DNA from: Dasyornis broadbenti
Lineage: Eukaryota > Chordata > Aves > Passeriformes > Dasyornithidae
DNA: 64,000 nucleotides
Assembly (NCBI GenBank): GCA_013397935.1
Contig: VZRN01000229.1
Span: 263,343-327,342, forward strand
Reading direction: 5' to 3'
In this document: positions 48,001-58,551 of the stretch, piece by piece
How the letters are laid out: each line of letters begins with the position of its first letter
Numbering within the stretch: the first letter of the stretch is position 1
Program-made: the position numbers and the translations under genes
The notes under the pieces: generated by a model
Told to the model about the DNA's origin: nothing
Databases searched by the model: none
What the model saw: only the letters and a program-made list of their open reading frames with translations

Positions 48001-49500
48001 TGAGCCACCCAGAAGCCTGTCAACTATTACATTACAAAATACTTTTGTGTTCATCAAATCTTTCAACAGAGACATGCAAGTCACAGTGAAGGGCAGCACA
48101 CAGCATTTCCTAATTTCTTACCACATTAATGAGTGTTTTTGATTAAGCATAGTCCTGAATAAACCAGGTGGCTGTAACAGTTGTATTTAACTTCAGACTG
48201 GAGCCCCAAAGACTGACTCTTCTTCCCCCCTTGGCTTTCAGTTTTTATCTTTAGGAACACGGATATTCACATTTTCAGGATGCATTTCGAAATTTCTCTG
48301 GGGGTTTCTTCCCCACCATTTAGTTCTGGGATGTATGTAACACCAAGTGCACAATGCAGAAGTACAAACACTGGCTTATCACTCCAAAATCACATGACCA
48401 AGGCCTGAGTGCCAGTATCCTCACCCAGAATTCAGTAATGAATCATTCTGGGAAGTTTTTATAAAATTCAAGATAGAAGTTCACTAATTTCTTGGGAATA
48501 CAATAAAAATGTTACTATGTTCCTCTACATTAAAAAAACCCCAATATATCATTCTAGTACATTGAAAAGTTAAATATATTCAATATGTTTCAAAATATGA
48601 GAAGATTAAATCACTGGATCAATAGATTCTTTGTAAAGAATTTTCTGGAAATGCACCCTTTTCTTCTCCCCATGAAAACTACACAGACTGCTTTAAGAAA
48701 CTTACATTTTTGACCAGAGCTGCTCCCTACCTATCTGACTTCAGGAAATAAGGGCCACCTACAGTTCAAAAAATCCTGAAGAATTTAAGGCTGAGTAAAA
48801 AGAACAAAGATTGTTCAGTAGTTTGAACCAGCATCAGATACTTTTTTCCCAAAGGTTTGCATTGTGGAAAGAAAAAAAACCACACATTTAGAATCTGAGG
48901 AACGGTTCAGCTTTCGTTCAACAGCATAAATGCCTCATTTATCAATTAACAAAGCAGTTCTTCAGGCTCCCAGAAAGTTCTTTTCAACTTCTGCTTGTTT
49001 TCAGAATAGATGAACTTTGTGTCTCGTTACTTTGACTCTGGAAGCAGAGGATGTATATTAAAAAAACCGAGTATTATCAATCAACCACAAGAAGAGAAAA
49101 ACATCCCCGCAGCTGTATTTGTAACCACAGCTTGAATAATATGAAAGTGAAACTGAGTAGAAAGAGGGGTCAAACGGATGCTTGCACTGTCACGATTCTT
49201 GTTGCTCAATTCATTAATTCTTAAGGCCAGACGAACATCAAAACCTGGAGTTTTTGACTCTAATGGCCTTCAGAGAGTTAAGGAAGGACGGAGGAACAAC
49301 GCCGCCTATAAAGCCTCGGCTGGCGCCAGCAGTGCTGGCAGGGCACAGGGAAGAGCTCCAGGCAGCGAGAAGCGCAGCTGAAGCTGGCTCACGGCTGCAG
49401 TGCCGGGGTGCCGAGCGGGAGCCGCTGTCTCCGGGCCCGGGGGGCGGCGATGGGGGGGAAATCGGGGCTTTGTTAAGGCCCGACGCACCCGCAGTACCGG
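42041..49500 (-). other. MATR3: MATR3 first intron
   Basis: About 7.5-8 kb between the ATG exon and the CpG-island first exon. It contains a 5S-rRNA-derived element at about 42868 and two abutting inverted repeats at 45166-45280. No coding exon is supported. Confidence 0.5.
42868..43060 (+). mobile_element. 5S rRNA-derived retroposon (SINE3-like head)
   Basis: The segment AAGCTAAACAAGGTCAGGCT followed by TAGTGCTGGGATGGGAAACC lines up with the internal control region of vertebrate 5S rRNA (AAGCTAAGCAGGGTCGGGC, TTAGTACTTGGATGGGAGACC). The match then continues into a CCTGCTCCTGCAGG end, and about 100 bases of non-5S sequence follow. The 5' third of 5S is missing or unrecognisable, so it is not a functional gene. 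It could be an old 5S-headed SINE or a single retropseudogene; the right boundary is approximate. Confidence 0.6.
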
Positions 49501-49539
49501 CAGGCGGCGGGCGGGGGAGCCCCGGGGCCCTCGGCACCG

Positions 49540-49951
49540 NNNNNNNNNNNNNNNNNNNNNNNNNNNNNNNNNNNNNNNNNNNNNNNNNNNNNNNNNNNNN
49601 NNNNNNNNNNNNNNNNNNNNNNNNNNNNNNNNNNNNNNNNNNNNNNNNNNNNNNNNNNNNNNNNNNNNNNNNNNNNNNNNNNNNNNNNNNNNNNNNNNNN
49701 NNNNNNNNNNNNNNNNNNNNNNNNNNNNNNNNNNNNNNNNNNNNNNNNNNNNNNNNNNNNNNNNNNNNNNNNNNNNNNNNNNNNNNNNNNNNNNNNNNNN
49801 NNNNNNNNNNNNNNNNNNNNNNNNNNNNNNNNNNNNNNNNNNNNNNNNNNNNNNNNNNNNNNNNNNNNNNNNNNNNNNNNNNNNNNNNNNNNNNNNNNNN
49901 NNNNNNNNNNNNNNNNNNNNNNNNNNNNNNNNNNNNNNNNNNNNNNNNNNN
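49540..49951. other. assembly gap, 412 N
   Basis: Run of undetermined bases inside the MATR3 CpG island, flanked by extreme GC. Part of a first exon or promoter may be hidden here. Confidence 1.
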
Positions 49952-50235
49952 TGGGATGGGGACAGGGAGGAGGCGCCGCCGGCACGGCTCTCGCGAGAGG
50001 TGGGGACCGCTCACCCTGCTCTCGCGAGAGCGCCGCTGCACCGCGCGCCGCCAGCCCGCCGCCCGCGCCCCGCTCATTGTCCGCGCTCCCGCGGGGCAGC
50101 ATGGGAAGGCGCTGAGGGCGGGGTGCGGCGGTGGCCACGCCCCCTGGCAGGAGGGGTGGGGGGTCCGGGACGGCTGGTTCGCGTCTCCTCTCAGCCTCTT
50201 CCGGGGAGCGGTACTGCCGGCTGCGCTGGTGCGGA

Positions 50236-50300
50236 GTGTGCCCGGGGTATCCAAGGTATCCGGGACATCCAGGGTGTCCAGGCTATCCAGACTATCCTCT
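50236..50300 (+). repeat. short tandem repeat of a GGTATCCA-like unit
   Basis: Six to seven imperfect units of about 9 bases (GGTATCCAA, GGTATCCGG, GACATCCAG, GGTGTCCAG and so on) lie at the right shoulder of the MATR3 CpG island. Confidence 0.6.
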
Positions 50301-51514
50301 GGTCGCCAGCTCCGTTCCCTGTGTCCCAGGGCACACTCACGGGCACCCAGCCCAGCCCGAAGCCGCCCTCCTCAGCTGAACGCAGGTGTCACCATCGCTA
50401 AAATATTCAAAACTATGGGCTCTCGCTGCCTGTGAGGCTTGTTAGAAGATTCTGGTAAAAAGGCCATGCAGCTGATGTGCGAGGCTTTGCTGTTCCTCCG
50501 ATCCAACATTGCCACCTTGTGCTAGATGAGGAGAGGTCCCTGTTCCGCTGCCCTCCTGAAATCCATGCGCTGTGACCAAAGTACTCGTACAACCCGGCAA
50601 ATACTATTCATTATTTTGAATTCTTTCATAGTCAACATGTTTCTTCCCTATTTAATTTTGTTGCTAAAGAACCAGTTTCTTCATCAGTCTGAAAGCTGCT
50701 GTGTTCCAGCAGCTTTGCAAAGGCAAGGGTGTGTATGTGAATCCAGGGAAAGCTCCAGGGGAAAGGAAAAATAAGCCTGTTCAATTAATCACAGGCTGAT
50801 TTTTCTTCTCTATGTGTGGCTGGAGAGCACCATGAAACAATAACACATTAGGTATTTTTTAAAAATGGAAGTGGTACAATATACATGTTGAAATAATATG
50901 GAAATGTTCAGAGAACAATCACAAGAAATCCAGCTCTTAACAAGCTCAGGATAAGAAAACAATTAAGTGCTCAAAAACAAGCTCATAAATCTCAGTTAGC
51001 AATCCTCCTGTGCTGTGGTACTGCAACCCAGTAAAACCAGCAAAAATTTAAAGCAACGAAGCTACTTTTGCCTGGTGAAAGTCATATCTAGATTGCAAAA
51101 TGTATGCTGCTTCTAAACAGAACCATAAATCACGCTGGTGTTTCCCGCGTATAAATGCAGGTCCTGCTCCATTTCCCAGCTTTATTTCACTGCCAGTCTT
51201 GGACCACATGGGTTCTCTCCCAATTCCCTTCGCTGTCCTTCGCTTTAGGCACCAAAGGCAGGCTGAGGTGAATCATTTTGACCTTTATCGATTGCCTTTG
51301 TGCTGCAGAAGGGGGCCGCACGGCACTGTCCCCTTCCTGCCAGGGGCAACACCCTAAGCTCCAGCCTGTGCTTGGGCTCACCACTGGAGAACCTTCAGGA
51401 AATCCCTATGTGTTTTATTTGCCAGTTGTGCACAAAGCTGGAAGCTGGACATGCCCTGGCACCCAGAACCCCTATGTCCTGGGCTCAGCCCCCAGCATGG
51501 GCAGCAGGAAAAGA

Positions 51515-52044
51515 GGGATTCTTCCCCACTCAGGTGAGACCCCACCTGCAGAGCTGCCCCAACCCTGGGGCCCAGCACAGGAAGGAGCTGGAGCTGCTGG
51601 AGAGAGTCCAGAGGAGGCACCAGGATGAGCAGAGGGATGGAGCAGCTCTGCTGAGAGGAAAGGCTGGGAGAGTTGGGATTGTTCAGCCTGGAGAGGAGAA
51701 GCTTTGGGGTGACCTCATTGTGGCCTTGCAGAGCCTGGAGGAGCTGAGGAGACAGAGAGAGTCTATTTACAAGGCCAGGACAAGGGGGAATGGCTTCCTA
51801 CTGCCAGAGGGCAGGGATAGATGGGATATTGAGAACGAATTGTTCCCTAAGACACTGGGGAGGCCCTGGCGTACCCAGAGAAGCTGTGGCTGCCCCTCAA
51901 TCCCTGAAGTGTCCAAGGTCAAGTTGGACTGGGTTTGGAGCAACCTGGGCTAGTGGAAAGTGTCCCTGCCCATGGCACGGGGTGGGACAGGATCAGTTTT
52001 AAGGTCTCTTCCAACTCAAACCCTCATGGGGTTCTGTGATTTGG
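51515..52044 (+). mobile_element. CR1 LINE 3' fragment (about 530 bp)
   Basis: Contains successive CR1 landmarks: GAGCTGGAGCTGCTGGAGAG, GGATTGTTCAGCCTGGAGAG, GGACAAGGGGGAATGGCTTC, AGCAACCTGGGCTAGTGG and TCTCTTCCAACTCAAACCC, ending GGTTCTGTGATTT. Reading frames in it are remnants, not a host gene. Confidence 0.92.
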
Positions 52045-53431
52045 GGAAAAAAGAGACCCTGAGCTGCAGGGTCTCAACAGAGCTCGTGTAGTGTGTTGGA
52101 AGAATCGCCACTGCCAACAGACTTTCTCCATCCTGTTCTGCCTTTTTTGTTACTGAGTCTTGGGTTCAGCCCCACGATGAATGTCATAGAGCTTTATTGC
52201 AGCCATTTTTTTGAGGAAATAAGCCTGTCAACTTTTATTTATTGTCCACAGGGCACATGCTTTATGTGGCTGACAGAGCTTTTATTCCCCATTTTTTGCC
52301 ACTTTTGGAAATACTTGGTCCAGCAGCAGAGGCCCCTGACACAGTAAGTATTCCTTGGTTGCCAGGAGGCAGGACCCTCCCACTGTGAGAGCAACAGGCA
52401 CCCAGCCCTGCAGCACTCATCTGGGAAAGAGGAAACTTTGCTGGGCAGAATGTAAATCCATGGGAAGACCCTTTTTTAGTTTTGCAGGTAGGATTTGTTC
52501 CTACAGAAACAGTAAAACTCATAGACTTCAACCAGAAAAAAACCATTCTTCCAATAATGTTGAGTATTTAAACAAGTATTTCCATGTGCAGTATAAAAAC
52601 TGTGCATTCAAAGATCAGGATATCCAGGTGGCAGAATGGCTAAACAAGCAGTGTCAGGGACATTTAAGGAGTTTGGGTTATTTCACAAACACAGAGTTCC
52701 CCAGAAGACTGCATGGAATCCAAATCTTATCTTGGAGAGAGCAAAACACTCCTTTTGTTCCAGCTTTTGCATTTAAACACCATTTTTGTCTGAATCCCTG
52801 ATGATCACTTTGCCCCTTCCCACCAGTGTTCATATACTTTACATATTTATCAACCTTTTTCAACCTTCTTCTGTGAGCTCACCAGCACAGGGATGAGAGC
52901 TGGTGCCTCCCTCCAGCCTCTCCAATCTCCCAGACAGGAATTCAAAGCCACTCTCAAATCGTGCTGCACCAAACAGCCTTTTAAGGTAATGAAAACCAAA
53001 CCAAGCAACTTTAAATATAAATAAGTTTAATTGAGGTCACATAAAAATGTATTTTAAACAAGCAGTGAGAGGAGATTAAATGTACACATAATTTTTGTTA
53101 TACCTTGCCCCAAACCACCTCTGAAGTTTCTAATCCCTACATCCAGACCCTGAAAACAAGTCCTTTCCCAGTAGCCGCCTGTAAATTGTGGGCTCTGGGT
53201 TTCCCAATACCTTTCAAATAAGGATCTTTAAAGCAGCATCAAGAGCTTTTCTTCTGACCACTGCTCCAGCAAGCCGCACACCAACCATCTGCCTGTAATA
53301 AAAACCCAATAAAAACAGTTGAAAGGAGGACCCCTATTCAGTGCTTAGCACTGAGCAGTTAATCAGCTGACATTCACTTTTATATAAAAGATACTTTAAT
53401 GTATCTGCAACAGATTTTTCCATTTTCTGTG

Positions 53432-53630
53432 TGTTGTCTGCATCCAATCTAGGCTCTAACTCCATGGGCAGGAGTTACTCCACTCTCGGGCATGCAGAGT
53501 GCTGCCAAAACCCAGCACCACTGAGCGCCAGGACGGCCCCACTGGTGCCAGGAGGACTCAGCAGCACCTTTCTCTCCCAGCAGCATAACACTGGCACAGG
53601 CACCAAGCAGCCACGGGCAGCTGACTACTG
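53432..53630 (-). ncRNA. SNORA74A: H/ACA box snoRNA, SNORA74 (U19)-like
   Basis: On the minus strand, about 200 nt folds into two hairpins followed by an ACA end. 5' hairpin: basal GCTGC (53611-53607) with GCAGC (53505-53501), upper GTGCCAG (53597-53591) with CTGGCAC (53551-53545). 3' hairpin: basal CTGCAT (53497-53492) with ATGCAG (53443-53438), upper AACTCC/GGAGTT (53476-53471 with 53463-53458), the two stems separated by 14-15 nt internal loops like pseudouridylation pockets. The basal stem is followed directly by ACA plus three nucleotides, ending at 53432. The length fits U19 (about 200 nt). The hinge lacks a clean ANANNA H box in this fold. The identity with SNORA74A is inferred from synteny with SNHG4. 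Confidence 0.6.
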
Positions 53631-54181
53631 CTGGGAGAAAAAAAAACAAAACAAAACTAGGGGTTTTAAAGGACAGAAAAAAGTGGAGGCATAAAGTATA
53701 TCTCTCTGGTGATCCCTCCTCCCATCAGGGCTTCCTCCAGTAAGTGGCATAGGTAACCCACGTTAGCTAAACATATCACTGGGTAAACTATATTATTTCC
53801 ACCCCGAAGACGCGAGGCTGGCACAGGAGCCAGCAGAGGCCTTTTAGTTAATGTAAGTCAGCAAAATAAACAGGTTTTGCCCGTTTCCCCTGGTTGGCTC
53901 ATGGTCACATCTCACCCACGTTGCTCCAGAGGCTCTCGAGCTTTCCCCGTGCCTCACAGGCAGGTTATCCTTCACATCTCCTCTCCGCAGGCTCCAGTGC
54001 CTTCCTGGAGGTGCTTCACTTGGCTGTCCCAGCACAGCTCGGGGGTTTCACACACGACGGTGTCGGGTCACCGCAGGACTGCGCCTTCAAGCGGCTCCCG
54101 GCCACCCACAGCTCCGGTCACTGCGACCCCCACACGCACCTGAGCTACCCATCGACTGAAGCCCTACAGAGAACACAAATT

Positions 54182-54199
54182 AATTAAATTAATTAAATC
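54182..54199. repeat. AATTA-type low-complexity repeat
   Basis: Short run of AATTAATT units immediately upstream (minus sense) of the SNHG4 exon 2 acceptor. Confidence 0.5.
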
Positions 54200-54645
54200 T
54201 GTATCAGGGAGCTCAACAGCAGCAGCCTGGCTTGTAGGAAGGAAAAAAAGCTACCAAACCAAAAGGCTGAGGAACTAGTGCTGAAGGGCACAGCCGAGCA
54301 ACACCTCCAGTCCCGGGGCACCGCGGGCTACAGCGCCTGCCAGCCCGCGGAAATAAGTACATTAGAAAACTGGAGTATTTCAGGTGGCATTTTCCGTCCC
54401 CGGAACCCCAGTCTCCAGCCTCAGTACCGGCGCCGTCCCTTCTCCTGTCCCACCCTCACCTCATGGCGGCGGTCCCTCATGGCGGCGAGCCGAGGGAACC
54501 CCGGCGCAGCCACAACCGCTCCCTGCCGTCAGACCGACGGGCGGAGAAAAGGGCCTGGATTACTCGTGCTGGCGAGGTGGTTCCACAGGCACCGCCCCGC
54601 TCAGCTCGGCCGCTCCCCTTGGGGCGGGGAAAAACTCTCGGTAGT

Positions 54646-55382
54646 TAGAGTTAGAAAGCGGTTTGGGCTGGGAGGAGCTTTAATGATCATCTTGTTCCAT
54701 AACTTCAATGGGTAGGGATACCTTCCATTATCCCGGGCTGCTCGAGTTTTCGTCCAACCTGGCCTTGAAAGTTTTCAGGGATGGGGCAGCCACAGCCTCT
54801 CTGGGCACCCTGTGCCAGGGTCTCCCCATCCTCACAGGGAACAATTCCTTCCCAACATCCCATCTGTCCCTGCCCTCTGGCAGTGCGAAGCCATTCCTCT
54901 CTGTCCTGTCTCTCCATCCCTTGTCCTAAGTCCCTCTCCAGCTCTCCTGGGGCCCCTTTAGGCACTGGCGGGGGCTCTGAGCTCTCCCTGGAGCCTTCTC
55001 TTTTCGAGGTGAGCACCCCAGCTCTCCCAGCCTGGTTCCAGAGCAGAGGAGCTCCAGCCCTGGGACCATCTCTGTGGCCTCCTCTGGATACACTCCAGCA
55101 GTTCCACATCCTTCTGATGCTGGGGCCCAGAGCTGGAGGCAGCACTGCACGGGGGTCTCACAAGGGCAGAGTAGAGGGGCACAATCCCCTCCCTTGCCTG
55201 CTGCCCACTTCTCTGTGTGTGCAGCCCAGCACAGAGGGGGTTTCTGAGCTGCCACTGCACATTATTGGCTCATGTCCAGCTTTTCATCTATAAGAACCCC
55301 CAAGTCCTTCTCCACAGGTCAGTGAGCTCTTCTCCCAGTCTGTGCTCATGCCTGGGATTGTCCTGACCTGGGCGTAGCACCT
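54646..55382 (-). mobile_element. CR1 LINE 3' portion (about 735 bp), antisense
   Basis: The plus strand carries the reverse complement of CR1: CAACCTGGCCTTGAAAGTTT, GGGATGGGGCAGCCACAGCC, CACAGGGAACAATTCCTTCC, then ACCCCCAAGTCCTTCTCCAC further right, which comes from the 3' end of the CR1 reverse-transcriptase reading frame. It abuts the SNHG4-like CpG island, within about 100 bases of its predicted start. All reading frames here are remnants. Confidence 0.9.
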
Positions 55383-58074
55383 CAAAGAGTGCTGAATCTC
55401 CTAAAAGAGGAAAACACAGCATCAAGGCCATGGCTGCCCTGCCATCTCCACTGTGCAGGGGCTGAGCAAAGCTGATGTCAAGCACAGTCGTGTCACTCAT
55501 GGTGCAATGGGGGTACAAACACCTGCAACGCATCACCATCACAGTCCCCAGCCATGACAGCCACTAAGGGGACTAAAATGCTTCTCACTAGAGCCCAAAC
55601 CTGCTTGGTTATGGGGCTGGAGGTGACCACCACGGTAAATGACAATGCACATCCCCAAATCTTTTCTTCCATAGGTTTACTGAATTTCTTCCCTTTCCCA
55701 CAGTTCTACTCTTTTTCTCCAGTGACTGAATGTGTGGCCAAATGGTGTTGAGCCAAAATCTGATCAGTACAGAAGGATCATGGTACCAGCCCTGCAGTGC
55801 CAGAGCTGGAGGTGAGCAGTGATGTGGGGCAGTCAGTGAGCCCTGGGCATGGGGGTATTCAGTACTGAGTTGATAGTAAAGCATCACTCTTGCTGCCACA
55901 GGAGCTGCAGACATCGATTACGCTGGGGTGTGTCCCACCCCAGGCTTGTAGCACACGTATTCAGAAGCATTACAGCTCCATGCCAGTGCAAATCTCTTGA
56001 GTGGATGCACTGTGCCAGCAGACAGTGCTCATGGCCTGGTTTAACCCATCCTGCTAATTTATGGGAGCAAAATCACTCGGATGTGATCCCTCCTTTATGC
56101 TGTAACTGAGCATTCACTTGACAGGGGTTACCCAGGCTTCTGGAGCCTGTTGAGTTGCTTTGAACGCAAGCTGCAGGGCCGTGCTGGGATGCAGGAAGCT
56201 CAGAGGAGGCTGTGTCTAGACTAGAGGAGCTCTCCTGAAGCCTGGCTGGGCTTTTGTTTTGTAGTAACTCGTCTCTCTAATCTGGCTTGGAACAAAGCAT
56301 CTCAGTCCCTTCAGTCCCTGCCACAACACTTGCAGGAGAAAAGGAGGATCTGTTTAGCTGCCACCAAGCCAAGATGAACAACAGGGATTGGCTACAGCTG
56401 GTGCAGAGAGCCCATTCCTGTGACAGAAAAGGGCTTCGCTCCACACTCACGGCAGAGCCACCGTTTTTCATCTGGTTTGACACTTTTTACCCAACGTTCA
56501 CAAAGGATGTACAGGCCTTTGTTTGAGCCCCCTTGCTCCAGCAAGCAGAGGAAAAGCTGTGCATGCAGAGGGAATCTATGCTGGGAAGTGAAAGACTGGT
56601 CCTGGCACTGAGAGTTGCTGAATTCTGGTATTTGGCATTCAGAAAGCTTTTGAAGTATCTCCCTGATCCTGCTGAAAATGTCTTATTAAAACAGAAAAGC
56701 ATATTAATTTGGGCCCCATACTACACTGATGAATTAAACAGCTTCCAAACCAGAGCTGTGGCTTAGGGTCTCGGCAGAGTCATCATCCATCCCTGTCTGT
56801 GGGAGTGTCTCCTCAGCCACGGGCAGCGAGAGCCCCAGAAATAAGACCCTGAAGTGCTCTGTGTCTGCTCTTACCTGTCCCTCCACCAGACAGCTTTTCC
56901 TGTGCTGCATTGGGCATGGCTGGGAAACCTGTCCCTCACCAGGTTCATCACTGACAGGGGAAGCACCAAACTCTTTCCCCTGCTCAGCACCAGCCTCTCT
57001 CTACCATCACACAGTCATGTCCTGGGCATAATAAGCCCAGAGCTTCCTGGGATGAGGCAGGATGAGGCTGCTTTGGGGAGGAGCACCCCTCATCCAGGAA
57101 GAATAGCTGCCTGCCTTGGGCTGAAAATAGACCAAGAAACATTTGAAGAAGACAGAGCCTGAGGCAAGACACAGCTCCAGCTGAGCTCATCCCTGAGCAC
57201 TGGGAGCATAAGCACATGAGAAGCATGGGGGAGGGATGACAGGCTTTCTGGAAAGGCCTTGAAATGTCTTACTGGAGCACAAAGCCCAGGGAAAAACTTC
57301 CTTTGAGTGGATCCCAAGTGAGGGAGGTCACAGTTACATTGCTGTGCCTGGACATGGATACAGAGAGCACTGAGCTGATGTTAAGGCATCCAGTGGAGAC
57401 CAGGGAAGGTGTGGTTTTGTGCTTCTCCCAGTGAGGCACTTGGCAGCACCACAACTTTCTTCTGCTTGTTTCAGGGTTGGATTTTTTGTTGCTGGCAGCT
57501 GTTTCTGAGCTGACACATCTACCTTGTATGCCTGAAGTAGGACACATCAGGGGCACAGGAGAGAGGCAGCTCACCGGCCTTCTGCTTCCTGTGAGTTCAG
57601 TTTTCCCAGCTCCACAGATCCTGTGTTTCCTGTGCTGGTTCTCCATGACCCTACGTGTGCATCTTAGCATTGAGGTTGGTGTGGATACTCACAGGTGAGG
57701 TGGTCTTGCTGAATTCCCTAGTTTCAATACAGGAAGAAAAGGACCTTTACTGCTTGGATATAGCACCTGGAATCAGAGGTCCTTCCCCTGAAGCTCATGG
57801 CATAGGTGGGACTCTGTCCCTCCATGCTGAGAAGGAAAATTAGCCCACAGCGCCCAATGAGAGACACAGGTCAGATTCTTCAGCCCGGAACAAACTGCTT
57901 TTGTAGCCACATAATTCAACCAGAGAGAGAAATATTGATGGAATGAATCATTTGTAGTGTATCCAAGCAAGAAGAGGGACTTCTCAATGGGAGGCAGATT
58001 TTCTCTTAGCCTCTGACTTCTTGTTCTGGAGTGCAATGGGGTTCCTGTCCATCCAAACCAGAGCCACTCATCAC
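55383..58074. other. probable SIL1 intron or intergenic DNA
   Basis: No exon or RNA gene supported. Reading frames of 60-100 codons occur but lack splice-site context, family motifs or codon pattern. Confidence 0.4.
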
Positions 58075-58551
58075 ATCCAGGGTGTACATCAACCTGTTGG
58101 AACCAATCCAGAGGAGGAACCAAGATGATCAGAGGGATGAGGCAGCTGTACCACGAGGAAAAGCTGTGAGAATTTGGATTGTTCAGCCTGGAGGAGAGAA
58201 GCTTCAGGGTGACCTAACTGTGGCCTTCCAGTACCCGAAGGAGCCAACAGGAAAGATGGAGAGAAACTATTTACAAAGGCCTGGAGTACCAGGACAAGTG
58301 AAATGCTTCCCACTGCCAGAGGGCAGGGATAGGTGGGATATTGGGAAGAAATTCTTCCCTGTGAGGGTGATGAGGCCCTGACCCAGGTTGCCCAGAGAAG
58401 CTGTGGCTGCCCCTGGATCTCTGGAAGTGTCCAAGGCCAGGTTGGATGGGGCTTGGAGCAACCTGGGCTAGTGGAAGTTGTCTCTGCCCATGGCAGGGGG
58501 AGGAATAAAATGGTCCCTTTTGACACAACCCATTCTATGATTCCATGATCT
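58075..58551 (+). mobile_element. CR1 LINE 3' fragment (about 480 bp)
   Basis: Landmarks in order: CCAGAGGAGGAACCAAGATG, GGATTGTTCAGCCTGGAGG, GGCCAGGTTGGATGGGGCTT, GAGCAACCTGGGCTAGTGG, ending CATTCTATGATTCCATGAT, the CR1 terminal octamer repeat. This is the most complete 3' end in the window. Confidence 0.93.

Larger units (their letters stand above)
49300..50400. promoter_or_regulatory. MATR3: CpG-island promoter of MATR3 (-), probably shared with SIL1 (+)
   Basis: Second dense CpG island, with a 412-base N gap inside. Right of the gap are two perfect CTCTCGCGAGAG palindromes (49988-49999 and 50019-50030), a motif associated with TATA-less and often bidirectional promoters. A minus-strand donor AGG-GTGAGC at 50015/50014 could end the MATR3 first exon. 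In human, SIL1 starts divergently next to the main MATR3 start, so the plus-strand half should drive SIL1, but no SIL1 exon can be proved here. Confidence 0.6.
53005..54553 (-). ncRNA. SNHG4: predicted SNHG4 orthologue, spliced 5'TOP snoRNA host transcript
   Basis: Minus-strand spliced unit in a small CpG island (54280-54650). A pyrimidine start CCCTTTTCTCC lies at about 54553-54543, the 5'TOP pattern of snoRNA host genes. Exon 1 ends at 54460 with donor GAG-GTGAGG. Exon 2 is 54163-54140 behind TTCTCTGTAG with donor CAG-GTGCGT. Exon 3 begins at 53292 (or 53288) behind TTTTTATTACAG and runs to an ATTAAA signal (complement of 53028-53033). Intron 2 holds an H/ACA-like snoRNA. In human, SNHG4 lies on the MATR3 strand upstream of the main MATR3 start, inside SIL1 intron 1, and hosts SNORA74A; position and strand agree here. 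Naming rests on synteny and structure, not on sequence alignment. A 39-codon spliced ORF starts at a strong Kozak ATG (54480). Confidence 0.6.

Noticed and set aside
49238..50435. Long frames of 220-390 codons across the second N gap
   Set aside because: Same reason: the gap contributes up to 137 unknown residues and the flanks are GC-rich promoter and first-exon DNA.
51300..51953. 217-codon plus-strand frame
   Set aside because: Most of it lies in a CR1 3' fragment; the remainder has no recognisable domain.
54463..54648. Plus-strand ATGGCGGCGG frame of 61 codons in the small CpG island
   Set aside because: It runs without a splice donor straight to the CR1, while the minus strand shows a TOP start, strong Kozak ATG and good donor at the same place.
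54781..55293. 170-codon plus-strand frame
   Set aside because: Entirely within an antisense CR1 element.
56287..56526. 79-codon plus-strand frame as a SIL1 exon
   Set aside because: It has no SIL1 motifs and no convincing acceptor/donor pair.
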